Part shown: in pieces, positions 33,821 through 41,752 of the stretch
Layout: each line of letters opens with the position of its first letter
Position numbering within the stretch: position 1 is the stretch's first letter
NCBI GenBank assembly: GCA_039034015.1
Contig: JBCCBM010000014.1
Span: 1-64,000, forward strand
Length of the DNA: 64,000 nt
Direction of reading: 5' to 3'
Source of the DNA: Acuticoccus sp039034015
Lineage (GTDB): Bacteria > Pseudomonadota > Alphaproteobacteria > Rhizobiales > Amorphaceae
The notes under the pieces: generated by a model
What the model was told of the DNA's origin: nothing
Databases searched by the model: none
What the model saw: only the letters and a program-made list of their open reading frames with translations
Program-made: the position numbers and the translations under genes

Positions 33821-35404
33821 TTATTCGGCGATCTGCATGAAGCGGGTCGGGTGCACATTGCGCACGTTGTCGACCCACCCTTTCAAGTTCTCCGACACCA
33901 GCGACGTCGAGGAGTAGAAGAAGATCGGGATTTGCGGAAGATCGCGCAGGAAGAGGGCCTCTGCCTCGGCAAGGATGCGGGCGCGCTCCTCAAGGTCCGT
34001 GGTGGCCGCCGCCGTGTCGAGCAGGGCGTCGTACTCGGCGTTCATGTAGTTGCCGTAGTTGAAGCCCGGGTTGTCACTGCGGTTCAGGAACAGAAAGTTC
34101 TGCGGGTCGGCATAGTCGCCAATCCAGCCGGCCCTTGCGACGTCGTGCGCCTTCTCATCACGCAACATCGCGTAGTGGGCCGAAAGATCACGCTGGTTGT
34201 AGGTGACGGTGACGCCAAGCGGGCGCCACATCTCCGCAATGGCGGTGGCCGTGTTGCGGTGATCTTCGGCCGTGTTGTACGAAATTTCCACCTCAAGCGG
34301 ATTGTCGGGGCCAAAGCCTGCCTCCGTCATCAGGCGGACCGCCTCATCTTCGCGGTCAAGCATTGACATCTTCGCGTAGTCGAGCACCGGCTGATCGTCG
34401 ACATAGTTTGCAACGCCCGGCGGCACGAGGCTGTAAGCCGGGATCATGGAGCCGGACCAGATCTCTTCGGCCAAAAACTCCCGATCGATGGCCATCGACA
34501 AGGCTTGCCGCACCCGCACATCCGAAAACGGCTCGCGCGCCCCATTCACCCCGTAATAGTAGGTGCCCAGATAAGGGTAAACGCGCACCTGATCACCCAG
34601 CCGCTCCTTCAGTGAGGCCAAAAGCTCCCGCGGCGTTTCTTGGCAGGAGTGCACCTCGCCCGCCTCAAAGCGGCGCAGGCAGGTCGCCCGCTCTTCAAAG
34701 GGCAGATATTCCACGCGCGTGATCTGAACATCGTCAGCCGTGTGGAAGGTTTCACTCTTCTCAATCACCAATTTGTCGTTCGGCGTGAACGAGACGAGCG
34801 TGTAGGGCCCGTTGGTCACCATGTTTTCGGGCTGCACGAACGCTGCCCCATGCTCTTCAACACTTGGCGGGTGGACCGGAAGACCGGTCTGGTGCGTCAA
34901 AAGCTCGATGAAATAGGGGGTCGGCGCCTCAAGGGTGAATTGGAGCGTGGTGTCATCCACCGCCACAACGCCGAGGGTGTCTGGCTCCGCCTCACCCTTG
35001 TTGATCGCCTCGGCATTTTTGATCGGGTACAAAATGTTGGCGTATTTCGCGCCCGTCGCCGGGTCCATGATGCGCTTCAGCGAAAACACGAAGTCCGACG
35101 CGCGGACCGGGTCGCCGTTGGACCATTTGGCGTCATCGCGCAGGGTGAAGGTGACGGTGGTGCCATCGTCCGACACTGTCCACGCCGTCGCCACCCCCGG
35201 GATGACCGAGCCGTCGGCCCCGTTGATGACCAAGCCCTCGTAAAGGTCGCGCAAAATGTGCGCCTCCACCACCGTGGAGGTCTTGTGCGGGTCGAGCGTT
35301 TCCGGGTCGCCCGAGGAGCCACGGACGTAGGTGGCCGCGGTGGCCGACGTTGCCGCCAGCGTGAGCGCGAGCGCCGTTGCCCCAAAAAGTGTCCAGATGC
35401 GCAT
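33821..35404 (-). CDS. Oligopeptide ABC transporter substrate-binding protein (OppA-like)
   Basis: A 527-residue periplasmic protein of solute-binding family 5. Signal peptide MRIWTLFGATALALTLAATSATA, then the mature N-terminus ATYVRGSSGDPETLDPHKTS. Family blocks include DPATGAKYANILYPIKN, YYGVNGAREPFSDVRVRQALSMAIDREF and FNYGNYMNAEYDALLD. The ATG at 35404 has GAGGGAA upstream; in-frame ATGs at 35419 and 35485 are less likely. It is the first gene of the transporter unit and is divergent from urtA. Confidence 0.94.
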   Translation of the reverse strand: MRIWTLFGATALALTLAATSATAATYVRGSSGDPETLDPHKTSTVVEAHILRDLYEGLVINGADGSVIPGVATAWTVSDDGTTVTFTLRDDAKWSNGDPVRASDFVFSLKRIMDPATGAKYANILYPIKNAEAINKGEAEPDTLGVVAVDDTTLQFTLEAPTPYFIELLTHQTGLPVHPPSVEEHGAAFVQPENMVTNGPYTLVSFTPNDKLVIEKSETFHTADDVQITRVEYLPFEERATCLRRFEAGEVHSCQETPRELLASLKERLGDQVRVYPYLGTYYYGVNGAREPFSDVRVRQALSMAIDREFLAEEIWSGSMIPAYSLVPPGVANYVDDQPVLDYAKMSMLDREDEAVRLMTEAGFGPDNPLEVEISYNTAEDHRNTATAIAEMWRPLGVTVTYNQRDLSAHYAMLRDEKAHDVARAGWIGDYADPQNFLFLNRSDNPGFNYGNYMNAEYDALLDTAAATTDLEERARILAEAEALFLRDLPQIPIFFYSSTSLVSENLKGWVDNVRNVHPTRFMQIAE

Positions 35405-35547
35405 GGACGGTTCCCTCATGATTTTTGTCGCGGCAAAGGGCCGCTGCGCGCGCCACACCGCGCGTCCTTCCAGCAAATGCGCCACACATCACGGTTGCCG
35501 TCAACGTTCTTTCGCAGCCCAGAATTTTGACGATGCCCGCGTGCGCA

Positions 35548-35570
35548 GCATGCCCAACATCAAGGCATGC
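35548..35570. promoter_or_regulatory. Inverted repeat upstream of the urtA sigma-54 promoter
   Basis: GCATGCC (35548-35554) and GGCATGC (35564-35570) are a perfect 7-bp inverted repeat with a nine-base spacer. It is centred about 75 bases upstream of the start point predicted from the sigma-54 promoter. That is where an NtrC-type enhancer site would be expected, and the outer bases loosely resemble the NtrC palindrome. The repeat is seen; the binding is inferred. Confidence 0.4.
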
Positions 35571-35608
35571 GTGTGTGACAACATGACGTCAACCGTCGGG
35601 CGGAACCC

Positions 35609-35624
35609 TGGCAAGCCCTTTGCA
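35609..35624 (+). promoter_or_regulatory. Sigma-54 (RpoN) -24/-12 promoter of the urt operon
   Basis: TGGCAAGCCCTTTGCA matches the sigma-54 consensus TGGCACG-N4-TTGC at every fixed position but one (A for C at the sixth base). GG and GC have the exact required spacing. Transcription should start near 35635, about 27 bases before the urtA ATG, leaving AAGGAG as the ribosome-binding site. Nitrogen control of urea uptake through NtrC and RpoN is well known, so the context supports it. Confidence 0.75.
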
Positions 35625-35661
35625 ACGCGAGGCCAAACCTGAAACGTCGAAGGAGCATTCG

Positions 35662-36936
35662 ATGAAAACTCTCCTCCTCGCGCTCGCCGCCTCCACGGCG
35701 CTGACGCTCCCCGCCATCGCCCAAGAGGGTGAGCCCATCAAGGTCGGCGTCCTGCATTCTCTGTCCGGCACGATGGCGATCTCTGAGACCACGCTCAAAG
35801 ACACCGTCTTGATGCTCGTCGAAGAGCAAAACGCAAAGGGCGGGCTCCTTGGCCGTCCCCTCGAGGCCGTTGTGGTGGACCCCGCGTCCGACTGGCCGCT
35901 GTTTGCGGAAAAAGCGCGCGAACTCCTCACCGTGCACGATGTGGACGTGATTTTTGGCAACTGGACGAGCGTGTCGCGCAAGTCCGTCCTGCCGGTGATT
36001 GAAGAGCTGAACGGGCTTTTGTTCTACCCGGTGCAGTATGAGGGCGAAGAATCGTCCAAAAACGTGTTCTACACGGGCGCTGCGCCGAACCAACAAGCCA
36101 TCCCCGCCACGGACTACTTCCTGGAAGAGCTGGGCGTTGAAAAGTTTGCGCTCCTGGGCACCGACTATGTCTATCCGCGCACGACCAACAAGATCCTTGA
36201 ACAATACCTCAAGGACGCCGGCATCGCCGAAGACGATATCTTCGTGAACTACACGCCCTTCGGCCACTCCGACTGGTCCAAGATTGTGGCCGACGTGGTC
36301 GCCCTTGGCGCAGATGGCAAAAAGGTCGGCGTCATCTCCACAATCAACGGTGACGCCAACATCGGCTTCTACAAAGAACTTGCCGCAGCCGGCGTCTCGG
36401 CAGACGACATCCCCGTCGTTGCCTTCTCGGTGGGTGAGGAAGAGCTGTCTGGCCTCGACACATCGAACCTTGTCGGCCACCTCGCTGCCTGGAACTATTT
36501 TCAGTCCGCGGACACCGCCGAAAACGAAGAGTTCGTCGAAGCGTGGAAGGCGCGCATGGGCGACGAGCGGGTGACCAACGACCCCATGGAGGCCCACTAT
36601 ATCGGCTTCAACATGTGGGCGCAGGCGGTTGAAGCGGCAGGCTCCACCGAGGTGGACGCGGTGCGCACCGCCATGTACGGCCAAGAATTCCCGAACCTGA
36701 CGGGTGGCACGGCCATCATGCTGCCGAACCACCACCTTGCCAAACCCGTCCTCATTGGTGAAATCCAAGAAGACGGTCAGTTTGACATCATCACGCAGAC
36801 CGAAGAAGTCGACGGTGATGCTTGGACGGACTTCCTGCCCGAGTCAGCTGTCTTGAAGTCTGACTGGCAAGAGCTTGGCTGCGGCATGTTCAACACCGAG
36901 ACCGAGACCTGCGTCCAGATCAAGTCCAACTACTGA
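35662..36936 (+). CDS. urtA: Urea ABC transporter substrate-binding protein UrtA
   Basis: A 424-residue periplasmic urea/short-amide-binding protein. Signal peptide MKTLLLALAASTALTLPAIA, then QEGEPIKVGVLHSLSGTMAISETTLKD, the UrtA/AmiC-type start. VFYTGAAPNQQAIPATDYFLEELG and GTDYVYPRTTNKI are family landmarks. The ATG at 35662 follows AAGGAG. It is the first gene of urtA-urtB-GNAT-urtC-urtD-urtE and has a sigma-54 promoter. No urease genes are in the window. Confidence 0.95.
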   Translation: MKTLLLALAASTALTLPAIAQEGEPIKVGVLHSLSGTMAISETTLKDTVLMLVEEQNAKGGLLGRPLEAVVVDPASDWPLFAEKARELLTVHDVDVIFGNWTSVSRKSVLPVIEELNGLLFYPVQYEGEESSKNVFYTGAAPNQQAIPATDYFLEELGVEKFALLGTDYVYPRTTNKILEQYLKDAGIAEDDIFVNYTPFGHSDWSKIVADVVALGADGKKVGVISTINGDANIGFYKELAAAGVSADDIPVVAFSVGEEELSGLDTSNLVGHLAAWNYFQSADTAENEEFVEAWKARMGDERVTNDPMEAHYIGFNMWAQAVEAAGSTEVDAVRTAMYGQEFPNLTGGTAIMLPNHHLAKPVLIGEIQEDGQFDIITQTEEVDGDAWTDFLPESAVLKSDWQELGCGMFNTETETCVQIKSNY

Positions 36937-36942
36937 GCGACC

Positions 36943-36962
36943 GGAGCGGCCTAGGCCGCTCC
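36943..36962 (+). terminator. Palindromic hairpin after urtA
   Basis: A perfect 20-base palindrome: GGAGCGGC, loop CTAG, GCCGCTCC. It starts seven bases after the urtA stop. It is followed by AAAACG rather than T residues, so it is more likely an mRNA-stabilising structure than a terminator. Confidence 0.65.
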
Positions 36963-37015
36963 AAAACGAAAAGAGGGCGGTTTTGGCCGCTCCAGCACCA
37001 AGAGAGGGCGGCCAC
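36954..37015. repeat. 31-bp imperfect tandem repeat between urtA and urtB
   Basis: Two copies at 36954-36984 and 36985-37015 both start GGCCGCTCCA and both contain GAGGGCGG at the same place; the rest is partly diverged. The first copy includes the right arm of the urtA hairpin, so the second copy duplicates one arm. The pair lies in the urtA-urtB gap. Confidence 0.7.
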
Positions 37016-37090
37016 GCGCCGCCCCTCCCCTGCGCTCAAAAATTCGTGCAACGTTTCGGCACGACCGCTCCAGACACGGATCGCCCGCCG

Positions 37091-39043
37091 TTGCGCCTCA
37101 TTGCCCTCCTCCTCGCCCTCATGATGGCCGGCCCTGCCCTGGCGCAGGCCGAACCCACCGCCATCGAAGCGCTGTTGATCGAGCAGTCCGAGCTCATCCA
37201 GAAGGGCTCGCGCCGGTCCATCGGCCCCGCCATTGACGCCGTTGCCAACAGCGGCCTCCCCGAGGCGGCCGACGTCCTCATCCTCTGGCGCGAAAAGGAG
37301 CTGTTTGCCCGCAAATCAGACGGCCGCTTCTTCCTCGCCGAGCGGCGCGACCGGTCCACCTACGACCTCTTCCACATCATCACCCGCGCGCCGATGGGCG
37401 AAGCGGGCCGGCGCGATGTGAAAAACATCAAACCCAACAGTGGCGTGCGCGCGATGATCTCCGCAGCGCTCGTCACCTTCCAATTGTCCGACCCTGACCC
37501 GGCCGTCCGCCAAGAGAGCCTCGCCGCCATCGAGCGGGACCCTGAGGCTGCGCACCTCACCTCACTGCGCACCGCCCTCCCCCGGGAGACGGACCCCGCT
37601 CTCAAAGCCGCCATGGAGCGGGCCGAGCGCCGCCTCACAATCCGCTTCGATGAGGATCAAGCCGCCCGCATCACCGCCATCAAAAGCTTTGCCGGCGACC
37701 TCTCGGTGGAAACCCGCGCGACCCTAAACCCGCTGCTTGCCACCACACGCCGCGCGCGCCCGCTCAGCGCCACGCCCACCGGCAACATTGCCCGCACCCT
37801 CACCCCCGGCGGCGACGGCCTCACCATCGCCGCCGCCTACGACATGCTGGTGCGCGCCGACCTTGCCCCCACCATCATCGATGCCGACGCCCGGGACGCG
37901 GCCCTCGTCGCCAACCTCTCCGATGGCACCGTCGCCGGCGTCCCCGTCGCAAGCCTCGACACCCGCGCCGCGCGCGATGCGGCCTACGCGCGCCTCGCCG
38001 CCGACGGCACCGTGCTAGACACCCTCACCGAGGACGACCGCCTCGCTCTCCTCGACGCCTATGTGTTCGAAGACATTTTTGAGCAGCCAAAGCCCATCAC
38101 CGATGCCGCGCAAGAAACCATCGACGCCATCAACACGCAGGTGACCGTGTCCGAGGCGGCAGACCTTGCGCTCGACGGTGTGTCCCTCGCCTCAATCTAC
38201 TTTTTGGCAGCCATCGGCCTTGCGATCACCTTTGGCGTGATGGGCGTCATCAACATGGCCCATGGCGAATTCATCATGATGGGCGCCTACACGGGCTTTG
38301 TGGTGCAACTCTTTGTGCCCGACAAAACCCTCTCGCTGGTGCTGGCGCTGCCGCTTGCGTTCATCATCACGTTTGCCGCCGGCGTCGCGCTGGAGCGCCT
38401 CGTCATCCGTTGGCTTTACCACCGCCCGCTGGAAACATTGCTTGCCACCTTCGGCGTTTCCATCGCCCTCCAGCAGCTCTTCAAGAACATTTTTGGCACC
38501 CAGGCCCGCCCGCTCACCTCGCCGGACTGGCTTGGCGGCGCCCTCGTCATCAACGACGCGCTGCAAATCTCCAACATCCGCATCGCGATCTTCGTCCTCG
38601 CGGTCACCTTCTTCCTGATCCTCCTCTTCATCTTAAAACGCACGCGGCTTGGCCTAGAAGTGCGCGCGGTCACGCAAAACCCGCGCATGGCCGCCTCGAT
38701 GGGCATCAACCCGGACCGGATCAACATGCTCACCTTTGGGCTTGGCTCCGGCATTGCGGGGATCGCAGGCGTCGCCATCGGCCTCTTTGCAAAAGTCACA
38801 TCCGACCTTGGCGCGTCCTACATCGTCCAAAGCTTTATGACAGTAGTGGTGGGCGGCGTCGGCTCCATCTTCGGCACGCTCGCGGGGGCAACGCTCATCG
38901 GCTTCCTGCAAAAGGGGATTGAGGCGCTCAACCCATCCAACACGCTGGCGGCGCAGACCTACATGATCATCTTCATCATCATCTTCATCCAGTTCCGCCC
39001 CAAGGGCATTTTCGCCCTGCGCGGCCGGGCGGCCGAAGCATGA
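37091..39043 (+). CDS. urtB: Urea ABC transporter permease UrtB
   Basis: A 650-residue permease. The N-terminal signal-like segment LRLIALLLALMMAGPALAQ is followed by an extracytoplasmic region of about 330 residues, known for UrtB proteins, and then a LivH-type permease core of eight or so helices. In the core, FLAAIGLAITFGVMGVINMAHGEFIMMGAYTGF and the EAA-like stretch are seen. The TTG start at 37091 is chosen by signal-peptide logic; a GTG at 37046 is possible and the site is uncertain. Its last four bases overlap the GNAT gene. Confidence 0.93.
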   Translation: MRLIALLLALMMAGPALAQAEPTAIEALLIEQSELIQKGSRRSIGPAIDAVANSGLPEAADVLILWREKELFARKSDGRFFLAERRDRSTYDLFHIITRAPMGEAGRRDVKNIKPNSGVRAMISAALVTFQLSDPDPAVRQESLAAIERDPEAAHLTSLRTALPRETDPALKAAMERAERRLTIRFDEDQAARITAIKSFAGDLSVETRATLNPLLATTRRARPLSATPTGNIARTLTPGGDGLTIAAAYDMLVRADLAPTIIDADARDAALVANLSDGTVAGVPVASLDTRAARDAAYARLAADGTVLDTLTEDDRLALLDAYVFEDIFEQPKPITDAAQETIDAINTQVTVSEAADLALDGVSLASIYFLAAIGLAITFGVMGVINMAHGEFIMMGAYTGFVVQLFVPDKTLSLVLALPLAFIITFAAGVALERLVIRWLYHRPLETLLATFGVSIALQQLFKNIFGTQARPLTSPDWLGGALVINDALQISNIRIAIFVLAVTFFLILLFILKRTRLGLEVRAVTQNPRMAASMGINPDRINMLTFGLGSGIAGIAGVAIGLFAKVTSDLGASYIVQSFMTVVVGGVGSIFGTLAGATLIGFLQKGIEALNPSNTLAAQTYMIIFIIIFIQFRPKGIFALRGRAAEA

Positions 39044-39501
39044 GCCTCACCGTCCGCCGCGCCGACCCGGATGACCCGGCCCTCGCCCCCGTCATCGACG
39101 CGCACCTTGCCCATTGCGGCGACCTTTGCCCCAGCAACCACGTGCTCGGCCGCGCAGGGCTAAAGGCCATCACCCTTTTCGCGGCCTACGACGATGGCGC
39201 GCCCGTCGGCATCGGCGCCCTCAAAAACCTTGGCGCCGGCCATGGCGAGGTCAAATCCATGCACACCGCAAAGGCCGCCCGCGGCAAGGGGGTCGCCCGC
39301 GCACTCCTCGCCGCCATTATCGCCGACGCAAAAGCGGAAGACATGACCCGCCTTAGCCTAGAAACCGGAACCGACCCCGACTTTGCCGCCGCAAGAGCCT
39401 TCTACGAGGAAGCCGGATTCGACCGCTGCCCCCCCTTCGCAACGTACAAAAACGACCCCGCCAGCGTCTTCTACACCTGCGCGTTGGCGGCCACCGCATG
39501 A
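39040..39501 (+). CDS. GNAT-family N-acetyltransferase inside the urt operon
   Basis: A 153-residue acetyltransferase. The acetyl-CoA block is TAKAARGKGVARALLAAIIADAKAEDMTRLSLETG, followed by AARAFYEEAGFDRCPPFATY, as in the PhnO/YncA-like group. The start overlaps urtB by four bases (ATGA), so it is translationally coupled to the urea permease gene. The substrate is unknown. The next gene, urtC, follows only after about 320 bases of palindromic DNA. Confidence 0.88.
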   Translation: MSLTVRRADPDDPALAPVIDAHLAHCGDLCPSNHVLGRAGLKAITLFAAYDDGAPVGIGALKNLGAGHGEVKSMHTAKAARGKGVARALLAAIIADAKAEDMTRLSLETGTDPDFAAARAFYEEAGFDRCPPFATYKNDPASVFYTCALAATA

Positions 39502-39581
39502 CCCACACCATTCCAGTTCCTTTGGTGAGACCGCAGCGCGACGGTCCTGCGAAACGACGTTCCTTCGGAGCCGACACCGCC

Positions 39582-39763
39582 AGGACCTCGCGCAGCGTGC
39601 GCCGGGTCAAGGTCTTCAGAGCGTTTCTCGCTCAGGTGAGATCACCTGAGCGAGAAAAAACGCTCGCAAACCAAAGGGGCGCGCATCTTGTCTGCGCCCA
39701 ACCGGGCGCAGGATGCGCTAAAGCGCAGCGTGCCTTGACGCGGCGCACCCTGCGCGAGACCCT
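39582..39763. repeat. 182-bp nested palindromic element (MITE/RIME-like)
   Basis: The outer arms 39582-39612 and 39733-39763 are inverted copies matching at 27 of 31 positions. Inside lie a perfect 16-bp palindrome, TTTCTCGCTCAGGTGA (39624-39639) with its complement at 39642-39657, extended by GAGCG/CGCTC with a three-A bulge, and copy 2 of the hairpin that also occurs at 3600. Such composite palindromes resemble RIME or Bru-RS-type elements of Hyphomicrobiales, but I cannot assign a family. Confidence 0.75.
39681..39718. repeat. Dispersed hairpin repeat, copy 2
   Basis: GCGCATC (39681-39687), TTGT, CTGCGCCC (39692-39699), loop AACC, GGGCGCAG (39704-39711), GATGCGC (39712-39718). It is identical to copy 1 at 3600-3637 except in the loop. 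The flanks GGGGC before and TA after are also shared. Confidence 0.85.
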
Positions 39764-39820
39764 CAACCGCGGCGGGAGTTGTCCGCCCCGATCGCGACAT
39801 GTGCCCCAGGGAGCCGCGCG

Positions 39821-41011
39821 ATGACCCGCAAAAGCGTCCTCGCCGAACCCCACGTCTTCATCACGATCCTCCTCCTCGCCGCCTTCACGGTGAGCGTGTC
39901 GTCCATGTCCGAAATGGCCGGCGGCGACATATCCACCAGCCTCATAAAAACCCTCGGCAAGACGCTGTGCCTTTGCCTCGTCGCCCTCGCCATGGACCTC
40001 GTGTGGGGCTATTGCGGCATCCTTTCCCTCGGCCATTTCGCCTTCTTTGGCCTCGGCGGATACATGATCGGCATGTGGATCATGTACGCTCGAACCGAGG
40101 CAATCGTGGTGGAGGCTGCAGAAAACGCCCCCCTCCCGCCAACCCCGCAAGAGATCCAAGACGCCATCGGCACCCAAATTTTTGGCGTCGTCGGCGGCAG
40201 CGACATCCCGCTCATCTGGTCGTTTGCCCACTCGCTGCCGCTGCAACTGGCGCTTGTGGTGCTCGTGCCAGGCCTGCTTGCGTTGGTGTTCGGGTGGCTT
40301 GCGTTCCGCTCCCGGGTGACGGGGGTTTACCTCTCCATCCTCACCCAGGCGATGACGCTGGCGCTCTCGCTCTACCTTTTCCAGAACGACTCTGGTTTGC
40401 GCGGCAACAACGGCCTCTCCGGCCTTCAAAACATCCCAGGCTTTGAAAGCGTGCCACAGTCCACCGTCGCGGTTGCCTTCTTCGTCGCCTCCGCCGTAGC
40501 GCTGGGCCTTGCCTACATTCTCTCCGCCTGGCTGGTGCGCGGCAAGTTCGGCTCCGTGGTGCGCGGCATCCGCGATGATGAGGCGCGCGTGCGCTTCCTC
40601 GGCTACGAGGTGGAGTATTTTAAGCTCACCGTCTTCACCCTCACCGCCGTGATGGCCGGCTGCGCGGGCGCCCTTTACTACCCCCAAGCGGGCATCGTGA
40701 ACCCTGCAGAAGTTGCACCCATCGCCTCCATCTACCTTGCGGTCTGGGTCGCCATCGGCGGGCGCGGCCGGCTTTATGGCGCGATCATTGGCGCTGCGGT
40801 GGTCTCGCTCCTCTCCACCTGGTTCACCGGTGGCCGCGCGCCCGACATTGACCTTGGCCTCTTCACCATCGTGTGGGTGGATTGGTGGCAGGTGCTCCTC
40901 GGCGTCTCCTTCGTCCTCGTGACCCTCTTTGCCCCCAAAGGGATCGGGGGATTGGTGGACGCCCTCGTGCGCAAACGGCCCGACCCCGCGCGGGACACCA
41001 AACGCGCATGA
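39821..41011 (+). CDS. urtC: Urea ABC transporter permease UrtC
   Basis: A 396-residue LivM-type permease. MDLVWGYCGILSLGHFAFFGLGGYMIGMW is the conserved second-helix block of UrtC, and GLRGNNGLSGLQNIPGF and RDDEARVRFLGYEVEYFKL follow. The ATG at 39821 has AGGGAG upstream. It overlaps urtD by four bases. It partners UrtB to form the membrane channel. Confidence 0.95.
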   Translation: MTRKSVLAEPHVFITILLLAAFTVSVSSMSEMAGGDISTSLIKTLGKTLCLCLVALAMDLVWGYCGILSLGHFAFFGLGGYMIGMWIMYARTEAIVVEAAENAPLPPTPQEIQDAIGTQIFGVVGGSDIPLIWSFAHSLPLQLALVVLVPGLLALVFGWLAFRSRVTGVYLSILTQAMTLALSLYLFQNDSGLRGNNGLSGLQNIPGFESVPQSTVAVAFFVASAVALGLAYILSAWLVRGKFGSVVRGIRDDEARVRFLGYEVEYFKLTVFTLTAVMAGCAGALYYPQAGIVNPAEVAPIASIYLAVWVAIGGRGRLYGAIIGAAVVSLLSTWFTGGRAPDIDLGLFTIVWVDWWQVLLGVSFVLVTLFAPKGIGGLVDALVRKRPDPARDTKRA

Positions 41012-41748
41012 CCGCCCTTTTGGAAGTTGCCGCCGTTTCCGTCTCGTTCGACGGTTTTAAAGCCATCAACGACCTCTCGTTCGAGATCGGCGAGGGCGAA
41101 TTGCGCGCCATCATCGGCCCCAATGGCGCGGGCAAAACCACATTCATGGACATCGTCACCGGCAAAACCCGCCCCGACACCGGCGATGTGCTCTGGGGGG
41201 ATGACAACATCTCCCTCCTCAAAAAATCAGAGGCGGAGATTGCGCGCCTCGGCATTGGCCGAAAATTCCAGCGCCCCACCGTCTTTGAAGAACAGTCCGT
41301 CTTCGACAACCTCGTGATGGCGCTCAAAAAGCCGCGCGGGCCGTTTGCTGTCCTTGGCAGCCGCCTCGTCGCCGACGACACGGCGCGGGTGGACGCCCTT
41401 GCCGATGAAATCGGCCTCAAGGTCGCGCTCAACCGGCGGGCGGGCGAGCTTTCCCACGGACAAAAGCAGTGGCTCGAAATCGGGATGCTGCTTGCCCAAG
41501 ACCCAAAACTCCTGCTGGTGGATGAGCCGGCCGCCGGCATGACGGTGGCCGAGCGGGAACACACCGCAGCCCTCCTCAAAGAAACCGCCAAAACCCGCGC
41601 CGTCATCGTGGTGGAGCACGACATGGAGTTTGTCCGCGCGCTGTCGGCCAAGGTCACGGTGCTCCACGAGGGCTCGGTGCTCGCGGAAGGGTCCATCGAC
41701 CACGTCACATCCGACGCACGCGTCATCGACGTCTATTTGGGCCGCTGA
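41008..41748 (+). CDS. urtD: Urea ABC transporter ATP-binding protein UrtD
   Basis: A 246-residue ATPase of the LivG type. Walker A is GPNGAGKTT, the signature LSHGQKQWLEIG (the HGQ variant is typical of UrtD), and Walker B LLLVDEPAAGM. The start overlaps urtC by four bases. Confidence 0.95.
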   Translation: MTALLEVAAVSVSFDGFKAINDLSFEIGEGELRAIIGPNGAGKTTFMDIVTGKTRPDTGDVLWGDDNISLLKKSEAEIARLGIGRKFQRPTVFEEQSVFDNLVMALKKPRGPFAVLGSRLVADDTARVDALADEIGLKVALNRRAGELSHGQKQWLEIGMLLAQDPKLLLVDEPAAGMTVAEREHTAALLKETAKTRAVIVVEHDMEFVRALSAKVTVLHEGSVLAEGSIDHVTSDARVIDVYLGR

Positions 41749-41752
41749 CGCC

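Larger units (their letters stand above)
39502..39820. other. Gene-free stretch within the urt operon, filled by palindromic repeats
   Basis: This is the only long gap inside the urt operon. Open frames exist but look accidental. Most of the stretch is a nested palindromic element (39582-39763), listed separately. The last part holds the urtC ribosome-binding region (AGGGAG near 39808). Confidence 0.7.

Noticed and set aside
32846..34366. A 506-codon open frame opposite the peptide permease and binding-protein genes
   Set aside because: It is the shadow of two conserved transporter genes and has no ribosome-binding site or motif of its own.
39624..39657. The 16-bp palindrome as an intrinsic terminator
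   Set aside because: On the plus strand it is followed by A residues and on the minus strand the T-run is on the 5' side, so it lacks the required geometry.
39498..39824. A 108-codon open frame between the GNAT gene and urtC
   Set aside because: It is composed almost entirely of the palindromic element; its arginine-rich translation follows from the inverted repeats.
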